This document shows, piece after piece, positions 55,189 through 64,000 of a stretch of DNA of 64,000 nucleotides. The translations under genes were made by a program, and so were the position numbers. The stretch comes from Campanula takesimana. Taxonomy: Eukaryota > Streptophyta > Magnoliopsida > Asterales > Campanulaceae. Each line of letters opens with the position of its first letter. The first letter of the stretch is position 1. Where the stretch lies: assembly GCA_026119855.1 (NCBI GenBank), contig JAOWBW010000565.1:558001-622000 (forward strand). The letters are read 5' to 3'. The notes below the pieces were generated by a model. That model saw nothing but the letters and a program-made list of their open reading frames with translations. It searched no databases and had not been told where the DNA came from.

Positions 55189-56547
55189 CCCTTCGACCGC
55201 ATCTCCTGATTTTACCCATTCGGGCTCTCATGTTCCATGTGACCGTGTTAATGTCAGTAACCCTCCTCAACCCCAGCTCCTTCGAAAGCACTCAACTGTC
55301 CAACCATCTCTTGGTTTAATTGATGAACCAACTGATGATGAAGTAGAGATTGTGTCTGATGGAACAGAACAATCTGACAATGCTGATGCTGCAGGTGATA
55401 TACGGGTATCAACACTGATAGCCCAGTTTTTAGTGAAGATAAGGACGCTGAAGAAAAAGCTGAAGAAGTTGAGAAGTCAACCGCTGAATCTGAGAAGACA
55501 ATAGAGGAAGATATTGAAGTGATTGAGCGTGAGGGTCAAGGTCAAAGTATAGAGGACGACCGTGAACCAGTGACCGCATTTTTGATGTCGATACTGGTAA
55601 TTTGACGAAGTCTCCACTTCATCTCCTGTCAAGCCTACCTCTACCGCACCTGACACTCCGGTTGACCCTATTGCTCACCTTTTGACCGCAGTGGAAATGC
55701 TCACTCAGATAAACTTAGATTCTTAGAAGCAGATTTCCTAGCTGACCGCCAACCAGGCCTCTCTCCAAAATGAGCTACTTGAGCTGAGGTCTGCTAATTC
55801 TCTGCTAAAGGACCAGGTTACTTCTCTTCCCTCTCGATTTATTGAGACCATTAAGGGGGAGAGAGAGCACCTAACAAAGGCCGTCAAATACATCATAGCC
55901 AGTCAAGCAAGCAGCTCCTCAAGGCCAACCACAACATCAAACCAATCTACCGCTCTGTTGCTCCAAGTGCATTCATGGTAAAACTTGACTTTATGAAGCA
56001 TTCTTAAAATGCATTCAAACTTGTATTTCTATCTTGCTAGGATTAGAATTTCATTTTATCTTTCTTAGGATGATAGAAATCTATGACAATGGCTTAGAGT
56101 GTGCATTGACTTGGGGCATGAAATTAATAAAATAATACTAGTATTTCTTGAAAATATGTTGTTACCAAGTACAATGAATTAGCATTTGTTATAGTATGTA
56201 ATGTTCTCAATCAAATAGGGGGAGATTGTTGGGTATGCTTATTATAAACCACTCCTATTACCTAGATTTGATTTATCCCATAACCTAATTTTACTTTTTG
56301 TGGACTTTAGGATATATTGTAAGAAGTGTTAAACTTCATTTTTAGAATAGTCCATTTATTAGAATAGGCTTTAGATTGACAAGTCTTAAAAAATTTCTAA
56401 GTCTGGAAATTTCCTGGTCAAGAGCTTGACCGTGAAACTCTTGACCGCTGGTCAGTCACTTGACCGCAAGCTCTCGACCGCACTTGAAGATTGTCCAACT
56501 AACCTAGTTTGTTCAAACTTAACCATGGTCACACTAGTGTCCAAAAC
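55189..56547 (+). mobile_element. Probable 3' end of a copia-type element: decayed ORF, polypurine tract, start of LTR
   Basis: 55189-55980 encodes, in shifting frames, an acidic then lysine/glutamate-rich coiled-coil-like protein remnant (about 55330-55500 and 55730-55900). At 56213-56225 AAATAGGGGGAGA is a polypurine tract, followed by TGTTGGGTATGC at 56227, the usual start of many copia LTRs. The LTR is cut at 56547 by element F. An extra ORF between pol and 3' LTR is known for SIRE/Maximus copia elements, so that assignment is plausible but not shown. Upstream pol is absent. Confidence 0.45.
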
Positions 56548-58604
56548 TGTCACGACCCGAAAACCCGTCTCTATTTTCTTAATAAATAATTATTTATTTA
56601 TTTATTTATTTGATTTAATTATTTATGTGCGCATTTTATGTTTCATAATATTAAATTGTGCCTAGCATTATTTGGTTGATATTGTGTTAAGTGGGTAGTA
56701 GGGAATTATTGGTTAGAGGGGTTAATTGGGTTATTTGTTAGTAGAGTGAGGGGGCCTAAGTGTAAGTTTTTAAATCTCTTTTACTAACTCCCTCCCTACT
56801 CTTCCTTCTCCCTCACTCTCTTCCTCACCCTACTCCCTCTTTCCCAGCATTCTCTCTCTCTCTCCAAGAAAAGGGTAAGTTTTCTTCTCTCCCTTCTCTC
56901 TTCATTTTCATCCTCTTCCTCTCATCTTTCCTTATTTCTCATTTTATGAAATGTGTTTAGATCGTTGATAGGATCGCGTACAACCAAAAATATTTGAATT
57001 CTGTCATCTTTGAGAAATTCCAAGTAAGTTGCTTTTCCCCCATTTTTATGCTAAAGTGTTAATTTCATGTTTATATAATGCTTTAGTTGATACATTTGAT
57101 GTTTGATTGAGTTTGGGATTTATTTGGAATTTATTTTGGTTTTGGTTTAAAATGTTGATTGTTATGATTGTTGGTTGGAATCTGGTTTGGGGATTATAGA
57201 TGATGTTATTTTAGTCCCTCTTAAGCTTAAATGTTGTTTGGGTACCTTATTAAACTTGTTGGAAGTGTTGATTTTGGGTGTTGTGGAAATGGTATGAAAA
57301 TGGCTTGAGAAATTGAAGAACCCAGCTGAGAATCCCTCCCAGCCCGTCGACCAGGCGCCCGCCCGCGCTGAGCCAGGCGCCCGCCCGCATGGCCTTTTCC
57401 TGCGGCCAGACCTTCTGGGCAAATGAGCGCCCGCCCGACCCCTACCAAGCGCCCGCCCGCCCGCCTGTTCAAGAAATCTGCCTTTTGCTTGATTAAGACT
57501 AAGTGGCTTCCTAGTTTAAGTTTATTTACTCTAATTAACTTAAGTTAACATCGTGGAACACTTTATTAATTGGAATTGGTTCTTTGTGAATAAATATGTT
57601 ATGGAATTTGATTAAGTATCATTTTGGGAATGTGGTCCATCTTTGATGTGTTGTTTGGATTGGTTTACCTTTGTGGTGATTTATTTGGAATGGTTCCCTA
57701 CTTTGGAATCATTAGTTGTGTATCGTGCTAGTATTTTATTACTTAGCTTTCATTGAAAGTCCAGTTGGTTATTTGTGTATCGAGTCAGGCAATGGATAAT
57801 ACTATAATGGCACAAGCCAAGTCCAGTATAGCATCGCCCATTGGTCCTTCTTTCCTCATCCAGATTGGCCTTGGTGGGATGAGCTAGCTCCTTTTGTGAG
57901 TATTCTAGCTAGACGTTTTGGAGCATGACTTTGTGGCATGGCTCCCGCCCTTTGTGGCACGTTACTTTGTTATTGGTTCCGGTACCGGGGGTTTCTCTTC
58001 AAGCTTTCATGCTACTATGAAGATGTTGATTGTTGATTATTGAAGCTGCGCAGCGACCTTTATTTGGTTATATCAGTTGGGAAACCTTGGCTAATATCCT
58101 TTGTTAATTGTTTATTTCCGCTGCTATCTGTTAAATGATAATTGCTATGTGCTATGTGATTTATTATTGATTATTGCATCATAGCATGTCATGTAGTTGC
58201 ATTAGTGACTTATTGAGATTTATCTCACCCCCTTTCTTTTATCTTTGTTTTTCTTAACACCTCCCCAGGAGGAAAGGATTAGACTCGCTGATCACGAGGA
58301 GGACGTCGCGAGGGTTGAGCTTTTGGGCAAGTTGTTTGGTGGGTTTACATTACATAAATGTGTAACCTTTTTGGGAATAGTTGTACCAAACTTGACGTCA
58401 TTAGAATTTGTATATTTTATTATTTTGGGGGTAAGCTTATGGAGCTTACACTAGTTTATATTTTGTTATTCAAGTTGGATTTCAAAACTTTGTGTTATCA
58501 TCTTTGGTATAAAAGGAAATTTTTATCTTCATTATTTTAGAGTTTATTGTTTAAGTCGACGTCCAGCACGCGTACTCCGGGCCCGCGGGGTCGGGGTCGC
58601 GACA
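56548..58604 (+). repeat. 5' LTR of element F (2057 bp)
   Basis: TGTCACGACCCGAAAACCCG to TCGGGGTCGCGACA. Related to E and H LTRs. CpG-word array at 57354-57460. Confidence 0.93.
57354..57460. repeat. CpG-rich word array in the F 5' LTR
   Basis: (G/A)GCGCCCGCCCGC starts at 57354, 57376, 57426 and 57448 (spacing 22, 50, 22). The third ends in A. The block GAAGAACCCA just upstream is also present upstream of the arrays in H and E. Confidence 0.88.
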
Positions 58605-58606
58605 GT

Positions 58607-58618
58607 TGGTATCAGAGC
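58607..58618 (+). other. Primer-binding site of element F
   Basis: TGGTATCAGAGC, complementary to the 3' end of initiator tRNA-Met, two bases after the LTR. Confidence 0.93.
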
Positions 58619-58721
58619 TATGGTTTAGCTCTAAGTATAAGTCTAGGTGGACTAGTATGACCTAGGAGGGTTGTGTTCGGAGTGAGTAACGGTTGATGTT
58701 TTATGCAGGTTATTGTTCTCA

Positions 58722-59764
58722 ATGGCTAGAAGAAGAACGGGTGAAAGTTCTAGTGGGGCTCAGAATCAGAATGATCTTCGAGAAGAGAACCGTGCTATGT
58801 TCCAAGGCATGTTTGAGGCGGCCATGAAAGCAATTCATGACCAAGGACCAAGAGAGGAGCATGTGGCACCTCCACGATACGGGTTGGAACAATTTCTGAA
58901 ATTAAAACCAAGGGAGTTCGATGGTGAGCCCGATGTGAAGAAGGCCGAACTATGGGTTGAGTCTATGGAGAGAATTTATGATGTGTTTGGGTGCACGGAC
59001 GAGGATAGAGTCCGATTCGCAGCTTATAAGCTTGTGGGTGCCGCCGAGCATTGGTGGAAAGGGGTTAAGCGAGTTGGGATGATACTCACACAGTGTATGC
59101 GTGGGAATTGTTTGTGCGGAAATTCAAGGAGCATTTCATTCCGGTAGTAGATCAAAACCGAAAAGAGATCGGGCTTCTCAACTTGGAGCAAGGTTTGTTG
59201 TTTATAGCTCAGTACTCAGCTAAGTTCACAGAATTAGCCCGGTATTGTGACTATCTTGTGAGGACTGAGGAGCAGAAAGCTATGAGATTCATCCGCGGTT
59301 TGAAGACCTCCATCCGTACTCAGCTTATAGCCCAGAGGATTATGACATTCCAGGATGCGGTAGACCGTGCATACTTAATCGAGCAAGATATAGAGGATCA
59401 TAAGAAGAAGGTCGAGATGACTAACACTAGCAAGCAGGGAGGACAGAGCAAGCCACAATCCCGTTCTGATAACCGAGGTAATTTTGGGGGACAATCTCAG
59501 TCCGAGGGCAACCAATCCCAACGAACCCGGGCACTACTTTCGGGAACCAAGGGAACCAAAATAGGAGACACTATTCATATTGCCAAAGGGAAGGACACTC
59601 GGAGGACCGGTGTTGGAAGAAACAAGGGAAATGTATTAACTGTGGGTAGTTAGGGCATTTTGTGAAGGATTTCCCGAGATTCAGAGGTCAACCGACTGGG
59701 GTAGGAGCTGGGGCTCCATAGGGTCAGAAAAGGGATGCTACGGGGAAGCCCAAGGTCCAAGGAA
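58722..59764 (+). pseudogene. gag: gag of element F, frameshifted
   Basis: Starts ATGGCTAGAAGAAG at 58722. It is closely related to E's gag (RYGLEQFLKLK, FDGEPDVKKAEL, GAAEHWWK). The frame shifts between about 59065 and 59095, continues with FVRKFKEHFIPVVDQNRKE and the RGLKTSIRTQLIAQRI region, and shifts again near 59500-59540 before the zinc knuckles. In the knuckle frame a TAG at 59647-59649 falls between the first Cys pair and the Gly-His part of the second knuckle, and its last Cys is replaced by Phe. Element E's intact gag is the natural comparison. Cannot give a full-length protein. Confidence 0.88.
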
Positions 59765-59766
59765 AA

Positions 59767-61992
59767 GTGTTTGCAATGAATCAGCATCAGGCAGATGATC
59801 CCTCAGTGATTGGAGGTATTGTTTCTATATCTAGTGTGAGCGCTCGTACGTTAGTAGATCCAGGATCATCTCATTCTTACATTTCTGTGCAATTTGCTTC
59901 TTTGCTAAATGCAGCATTTGAGTCTTTACCTTATGTGCTAGAGGTGTCGACCCCTATAGGAGAATGTTTGGTGACCGATAGAGTATTTCGTGATTGTGAT
60001 GTGCTTATATGTCGTCGTGTCTTGTGTGCGGACTTGGTAGTCCTTCCGATTCAAGACTTTGATGTTATTTTGGGTATGGATTGGTTGAGCAAGTTTCATG
60101 CTTCTGTTGATTGTCGTAAGAAAGTTGTTACTTTTTCTATTCCCAATATGCCTAAATTTGTTTTTGAGGCTATGCCTTTGGGTAGAAATATTCGTATGAT
60201 TTCTTATGTGAAAGCTAGGAGATTATTGCATCGTGGTTGTGAGGGGTACTTGGCTAGTGTGCTTGATACTAGGAAAGAATCCCCTAGTTTGGAGAGTGTT
60301 CGGGTAGTTAGAGAATTTCCCGATGTTTTCTCTTCTGAATATGATATGCCTCTCGATCTTGAGATAGAGTTTTGTATAGACCTTTTGCCGGGTACGGCTC
60401 CGATTTCAAAGGCACCGTATAGGTTGGCTCCCGCAGAATTGAAGGAACTAAAGGTTCAGTTGCAAGAGTTGCTTGATCGAGGGTTTATCCGCCCTAGTGT
60501 TTCCCCGTGGGGAGCACCGATTTTGTTTGTGCGGAAGAAAGACGGTTCTTTGAGATTGTGTATTGATTACCGAAAGTTGAATCAGGTTACAGTGAGGAAC
60601 AAGTATCCTCTACCTCACATTGATGATTTATTTGATCAGCTTCAAGGGTCCGTGGTGTTTTCTAAACTTGATTTGAGGAGTGGGTACCATCAGTTGAAGA
60701 TTCGATCGGAGGATATTCCGAAGACTGCCTTTCGCACTCGTTATGGTCATTACGAGTTCTTGGTTATGCCGTTTGGGTTGACTAACGCGCCTGCCGTGTT
60801 TATGGATTTGATGAACCGGGTTTTCCATCCTTATCTTGATTCGTTCGTGGTGGTCTTCATCAACGACATTCTTGTCTACTCTAAATCTCTAGAGGAGCAC
60901 GAGCAACACTTGAGGACAGTTTTATCCATTCTTGCGAGGGAGCAGTTGTTTGCGAAGTTTAGTAAATGTGAATTTTGGCTCGAGAAGGTTTCATTTCTGG
61001 GTCATGTTATTTCTAAAGATGGGATTTCTGTGGATCCTTCAAAGATAGAAGCCATAGTGGATTGGAAGAGACCCGAGACTGTGACCGAGATCCGAAGTTT
61101 TCTGGGCTTAGCCGGGTATTACAGAAGGTTTATAGAAGGGTTTTCGAGGATTGCTACTCCGATGACTCAGTTGACCCAGAAGGATGTACCGTTTGTGTGG
61201 AGTGAAAAATGTCAAAGTAGCTTTGATGAATTAAAGAAGAAATTAACTACGGCTCCTATTCTTGCGTTACCAAATGGGAATGACGACTTAGTGATATACA
61301 GTGATGCTTCGAAAGAGGGTTTGGGTTGTGTTTTGATGCAGAATGGGAAAGTAATTGCTTATGCTTCGAGGAAGTTGACCCCTAGTGAACAGAATTACCC
61401 TACTCATGATATGGAGTTGGCCGCGATAGTCTTTGCGTTGCATAAGTGGAAGCATTACCTTTACGGAGCGAAGTTTGAGATTTTTACCGATCACAAGAGT
61501 TTGAAATACCTCTTCTCTCAAAAGGAATTGAACAACCGGCAGCGTCGATGGATGGAACTTTTAAAGGACTATGATTGTACGATTTCTTATCACCCGGGGA
61601 AGACGAATGTGGTAGCCGATGCGATTAGTAGAAAGTCTTATGTGGCCTCGATGATGGTTCGAGAGTGGAAAATGCTTGAGGATGTTCGAGATTGGTGTCC
61701 TCGTGAATCGAGACATTGGGCTATTTTTGCGAATATTAGGGTATCTCCGACCCTAATTCAGAGGATAAAAGAAGCTCAAAAAGAAGATCCCGAGTTAGTG
61801 AAAGTAATGGGTAAAATGAAGGAAAAGAACTTCGAGGATTTTTCTATGAGTTCGAATGGGGTGCTGACTTTCCGTGGTCGCTTGTGCGTACCCGATGTTG
61901 GTGGAATAAAGAGGCAAGTTTTAGATGAGGGTCACAAATCGAGATATACTATTCATCCGGGTAGTACGAAGATGTATCAAAATTTGAAATAA
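59767..61992 (+). pseudogene. pol: Protease, reverse transcriptase and RNase H of element F; RT active site altered
   Basis: Replication enzymes of the retrotransposon. Protease is at residues about 1-130, with DPGSSHSY at about 32, a form common in this lineage. Reverse transcriptase is at about 215-395: first Asp in SKLDLRSGYHQ (residue 302), and the second active-site box is FIND (364-367) where the family has FIDD. The change G to A at 60862 turns Asp into Asn within a CpG, as expected from deamination of methylated C on the other strand. RNase H is at about 505-640, with YSDAS (Asp 513), ELAAIVFAL, FTDHKSLKYL and a final Asp. The frame runs into the integrase zinc-binding part and ends at TAA 61990-61992, where related elements read through. 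Loss of the YxDD-equivalent Asp abolishes polymerase activity in this enzyme family. Confidence 0.92.
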
Positions 61993-63183
61993 CACTTTTG
62001 GTGGAACAACATGAAGAGGGAAATAGCCGAGTATGTTTCGAAATGATTAACTTGTCAGCAGGTCAAAGCCGAGTATTAGAGACCCGCAGGACTACTTCAG
62101 CCGTTATAGATTCCGGAGTGGAAATGGGAGCATGTGACTATGGATTTCGTTACGGGACTACCTCGTACCCGTAGGAAGTATGACAGTGTTTGGGTAATCG
62201 TGGATAGACTGACCAAGAGTGCACATTTCTTGCCTATTGACATTAGGTACTCGATGGAGAAGCTTGCGACCCTTTACATTGATGAGATTGCGAGATTGCA
62301 AGGGATTCCGGTTAGCATTGTGTCAGATCGAGACCCGAGGTTTACTTCTAGATTCTGGAAGGCGTTTCAGGAAGCTTTGGGTACAGATTTGCGATTCAGC
62401 ACAGCTTTTCACCCTCAGACCGACGGTCAATCCGAGAGGACCATTCAGATTTTGGAGGATATGTTGCAAGCTTGTTCGATAGACTTTTCCGATTCTTGGG
62501 ATAGACATTTACCATTAGTGGAATTCTCTTACAACAACAGTTATCAGGCTAGTATCGAGATGACACCTTATGAGGCCTTATATGGGAGAAAATGTAGATC
62601 GCCTATCTGTTGGGATGAGGTCGGTGAAGCGAAGATCTTGGGTATTGATTTGCTTCAGGATTCAGTTGAGAAAGTTAGAGTTATCCGGGATCGATTGAAA
62701 ACAGCCCAGAGTCGACAGAAGAGCTATACAGATAACCGAAGGCGAGATCTTAGTTTTCAGACCGGTGATTTTGTGTTCTTGAAAGTATCTCCGAAGGTGG
62801 GTATTCGAAGGTTCGGGAAGAAAGGCAAATTGGCTCCGAGGTTTATAGGTCCGTTTGAGATTCTGGGAAAGGTGGGACTTCTTGCGTTACCACCATCTTT
62901 AGACCGGTTACATAATGTTTTCCACGTTTCTATGCTTCGGAAGTATGTGCATGATCCATCTCACCTGTTACCGAGGGTACCGGAGGATATAGAGCCCGAC
63001 ATGACTTACGAGGAACGACCGGTTCGAATCCTTGATTCTAAAGTCCAAGAGTTGAGAAGCAAAAGCATTCCGTTGGTTAGAGTTCTTTGGAGGAATCAAA
63101 ATGTTGAGGAATCGACTTGGGAGCTTCGAGAGGAGATGGAGCGTAAATATCCGTGGCTTTTTAATTCGGGTAAGACTCGTTAA
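61993..63183 (+). pseudogene. pol: Integrase of element F with chromodomain-like C-terminus; three upstream stops
   Basis: Integrates the DNA copy. The HHCC zinc region carries TAA 61990, TGA 62044 (at the position of the first Cys) and TAG 62077. From 62134 the core is open: Asp in MDFVTGLP (62143), Asp 65 in SIVSDRDPRF, Glu 101 in DGQSERT, giving the D,D35E spacing. The GPF motif (RFIGPFEILG) is near residue 238, and the last approximately 50 residues (RVLWRNQNVEESTWELREEM, ending in PWLF) match the degenerate chromodomain of Tekay/Del chromoviruses, which is thought to steer insertion to heterochromatin. The stop at 63181 lies 36 nt before the 3' LTR. The core is conserved but cannot be made as part of the polyprotein. 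Confidence 0.92.
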
Positions 63184-63200
63184 AATTTGGGTCGAATTTT

Positions 63201-63217
63201 CTTTAAGGAGGAGTGAA
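63201..63217 (+). other. Polypurine tract of element F
   Basis: CTTTAAGGAGGAGTGAA immediately before the 3' LTR. Same as in E apart from one base. Confidence 0.85.
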
Positions 63218-64000
63218 TGTCACGACCCGAAAACCCGTCTCTATTTTCTTAATAAATAATTATTTATTTATTTATTTATTTGATTTAATTATTTATATGC
63301 GCATTTTATGTTTCATAATATTAAATTGTGCCTAGCATTATTTGGTTGATATTGTGTTAAGTGGGTAGTAGGGAATTATTGGTTAGAGGGGTTAATTGGG
63401 TTATTTGTTAGTAGAGTGAGGGGCCTAAGTGTAAGTTTTTAAATCTCTTTTACTAACTCCCTCCCTACTCTTCCTTCTCCCTCACTCTCTTCCTCACCCT
63501 ACTCCCTCTTTCCCATCATTCTCTCTCTCTCTCCAAGAAAAGGGTAAGTTTTTTTCTCTCCATTCTCTCTTCATTTTCATCCTCTTCCTCTCATTTTTCC
63601 TTATTTCTCATTTTATGAAATGTGTTTAGATCGTCGATAGGATCGCGTAGAACAAAAAATATTTGAATTCCGTCATCTTTGAGAAATTTCAAGTAAGTTG
63701 CTTTTCCCCCATTTTTATGCTAAAGTGTTCATTTCATGTTTATATAATGCTTTAATTGATACATTTGATGTTTGATTGAGTTTGGGATTTATTTGGAATT
63801 TATTTTGGTTTTTGGTTTAAAATGGTGATTGTTATGATTGTTGGTTGGAATCTTGGTTTGGGGATTATAGATGATGTTATTTTAGTCCCTCTTAAGCTTA
63901 AATGTTGTTTGGGTACCTTATTAAACTTGTTGGAAGTGTTGATTTTGGGTGTTGTGGAAATGGTATGAAAATGGCTTGAGAAATTGAAGAACCCAGCTGA
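63218..64000 (+). repeat. 3' LTR of element F, first 783 bp
   Basis: TGTCACGACCCGAAAACCCG onward, colinear with 56548-57330. The window ends just before the CpG-word array, so it cannot be compared between the two LTRs. Confidence 0.95.

Larger units (their letters stand above)
56548..64000 (+). mobile_element. Element F: Tekay/Del-type chromovirus, autonomous structure but decayed; right end outside window
   Basis: 5' LTR (56548-58604), initiator-Met primer site, gag, protease-RT-RNase H, integrase with chromodomain-like tail, polypurine tract, and the first 783 bp of the 3' LTR. Comparing the two LTRs over that stretch I count about 14 substitutions plus two 1-bp indels, so F is older than E or B. 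Gag is frameshifted, integrase has three stops, and the RT active site is altered, so this copy cannot act alone. Left flank AAAAC is the expected duplication; its partner is outside. Confidence 0.93.

Overview
The window is nuclear DNA from a flowering plant, most likely a eudicot. It is AT-rich, and most of it is a nest of Ty3/gypsy LTR retrotransposons of two lineages. One lineage is Tat/Ogre-like: its primer-binding site is TGGCGACTC(T/C)GCTGGGGA, its gag carries a C..H..H..C finger, and its protease has DNGS. The other is a Tekay/Del-type chromovirus: initiator-tRNA-Met primer site TGGTATCAGAGC, LTRs TGTCACGACC...GGTCGCGACA, and an integrase with a chromodomain-like tail. One spliced host gene (HtrA/DegP-like trypsin-PDZ family) and a set of MITE, hAT and Mutator-like elements lie in a less repetitive block at about 41.8-55.2 kb.

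Layout. 1-7,994: element A (Tat-like, minus, runs off the left edge), with a small gag-like ORF, a 2.2-kb array of TTGACC/GGTCAA repeats and a 25-bp minisatellite. A sits in element C (7,995-11,103, minus; leader plus one complete LTR carrying a SINE). C sits in the LTR of element D (11,104-26,353, plus; Tat/Ogre), of which a broken gag and a long intact protease ORF remain. D's gag is split by element E (13,463-22,107, minus; complete gag-only Tekay element, target duplication CATCC, LTRs differing by about 8 substitutions in 2.85 kb). D's pol is cut just before the reverse transcriptase by element G (26,354 to about 30,722, plus; same family as A). G carries a solo Tekay LTR, H (28,069-30,705, target duplication AGGAC). 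30,723-33,073 is an unclassified repeat-rich block. 33,079-41,804 is element B (complete non-autonomous Tat-like, minus, target duplication CATAC). 43,308-52,240 holds six exons of the HtrA-like gene, its introns loaded with MITEs and a 124-bp satellite. 52,346-53,753 is a non-autonomous hAT element; 55,189-56,547 is probably the tail of a copia element; 56,548-64,000 is element F, a full-structure but decayed Tekay chromovirus cut by the right edge.

Reading the layers together gives an insertion history: D is oldest, then C and G, then A and H, with E and B very recent. E, B, A and C show no pol in this window. E and B are complete elements with near-identical LTRs, so they must have been moved by enzymes made elsewhere. 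F, the only copy here with reverse transcriptase and integrase, has lost a catalytic aspartate (FIND for FIDD) and has stops in integrase.

The most unusual pattern is a cluster of short CpG-rich words in the LTRs. In the three Tekay families the word differs completely (GCGGCCGC, GGCGCGCGC, GCGCCCGCCCGC), yet the spacing is almost the same (22/51/22; 23/52/23/52/24; 22/50/22). Element B uses a different metre (first to third word 58 nt) that recurs in its LTRs and twice in its leader. Element A repeats one 14-mer at 36/35 nt. I know of no described system that matches this. A second notable signal is an RNA-like hairpin (CTACG...CGTAG) with compensatory changes across the Tat elements.
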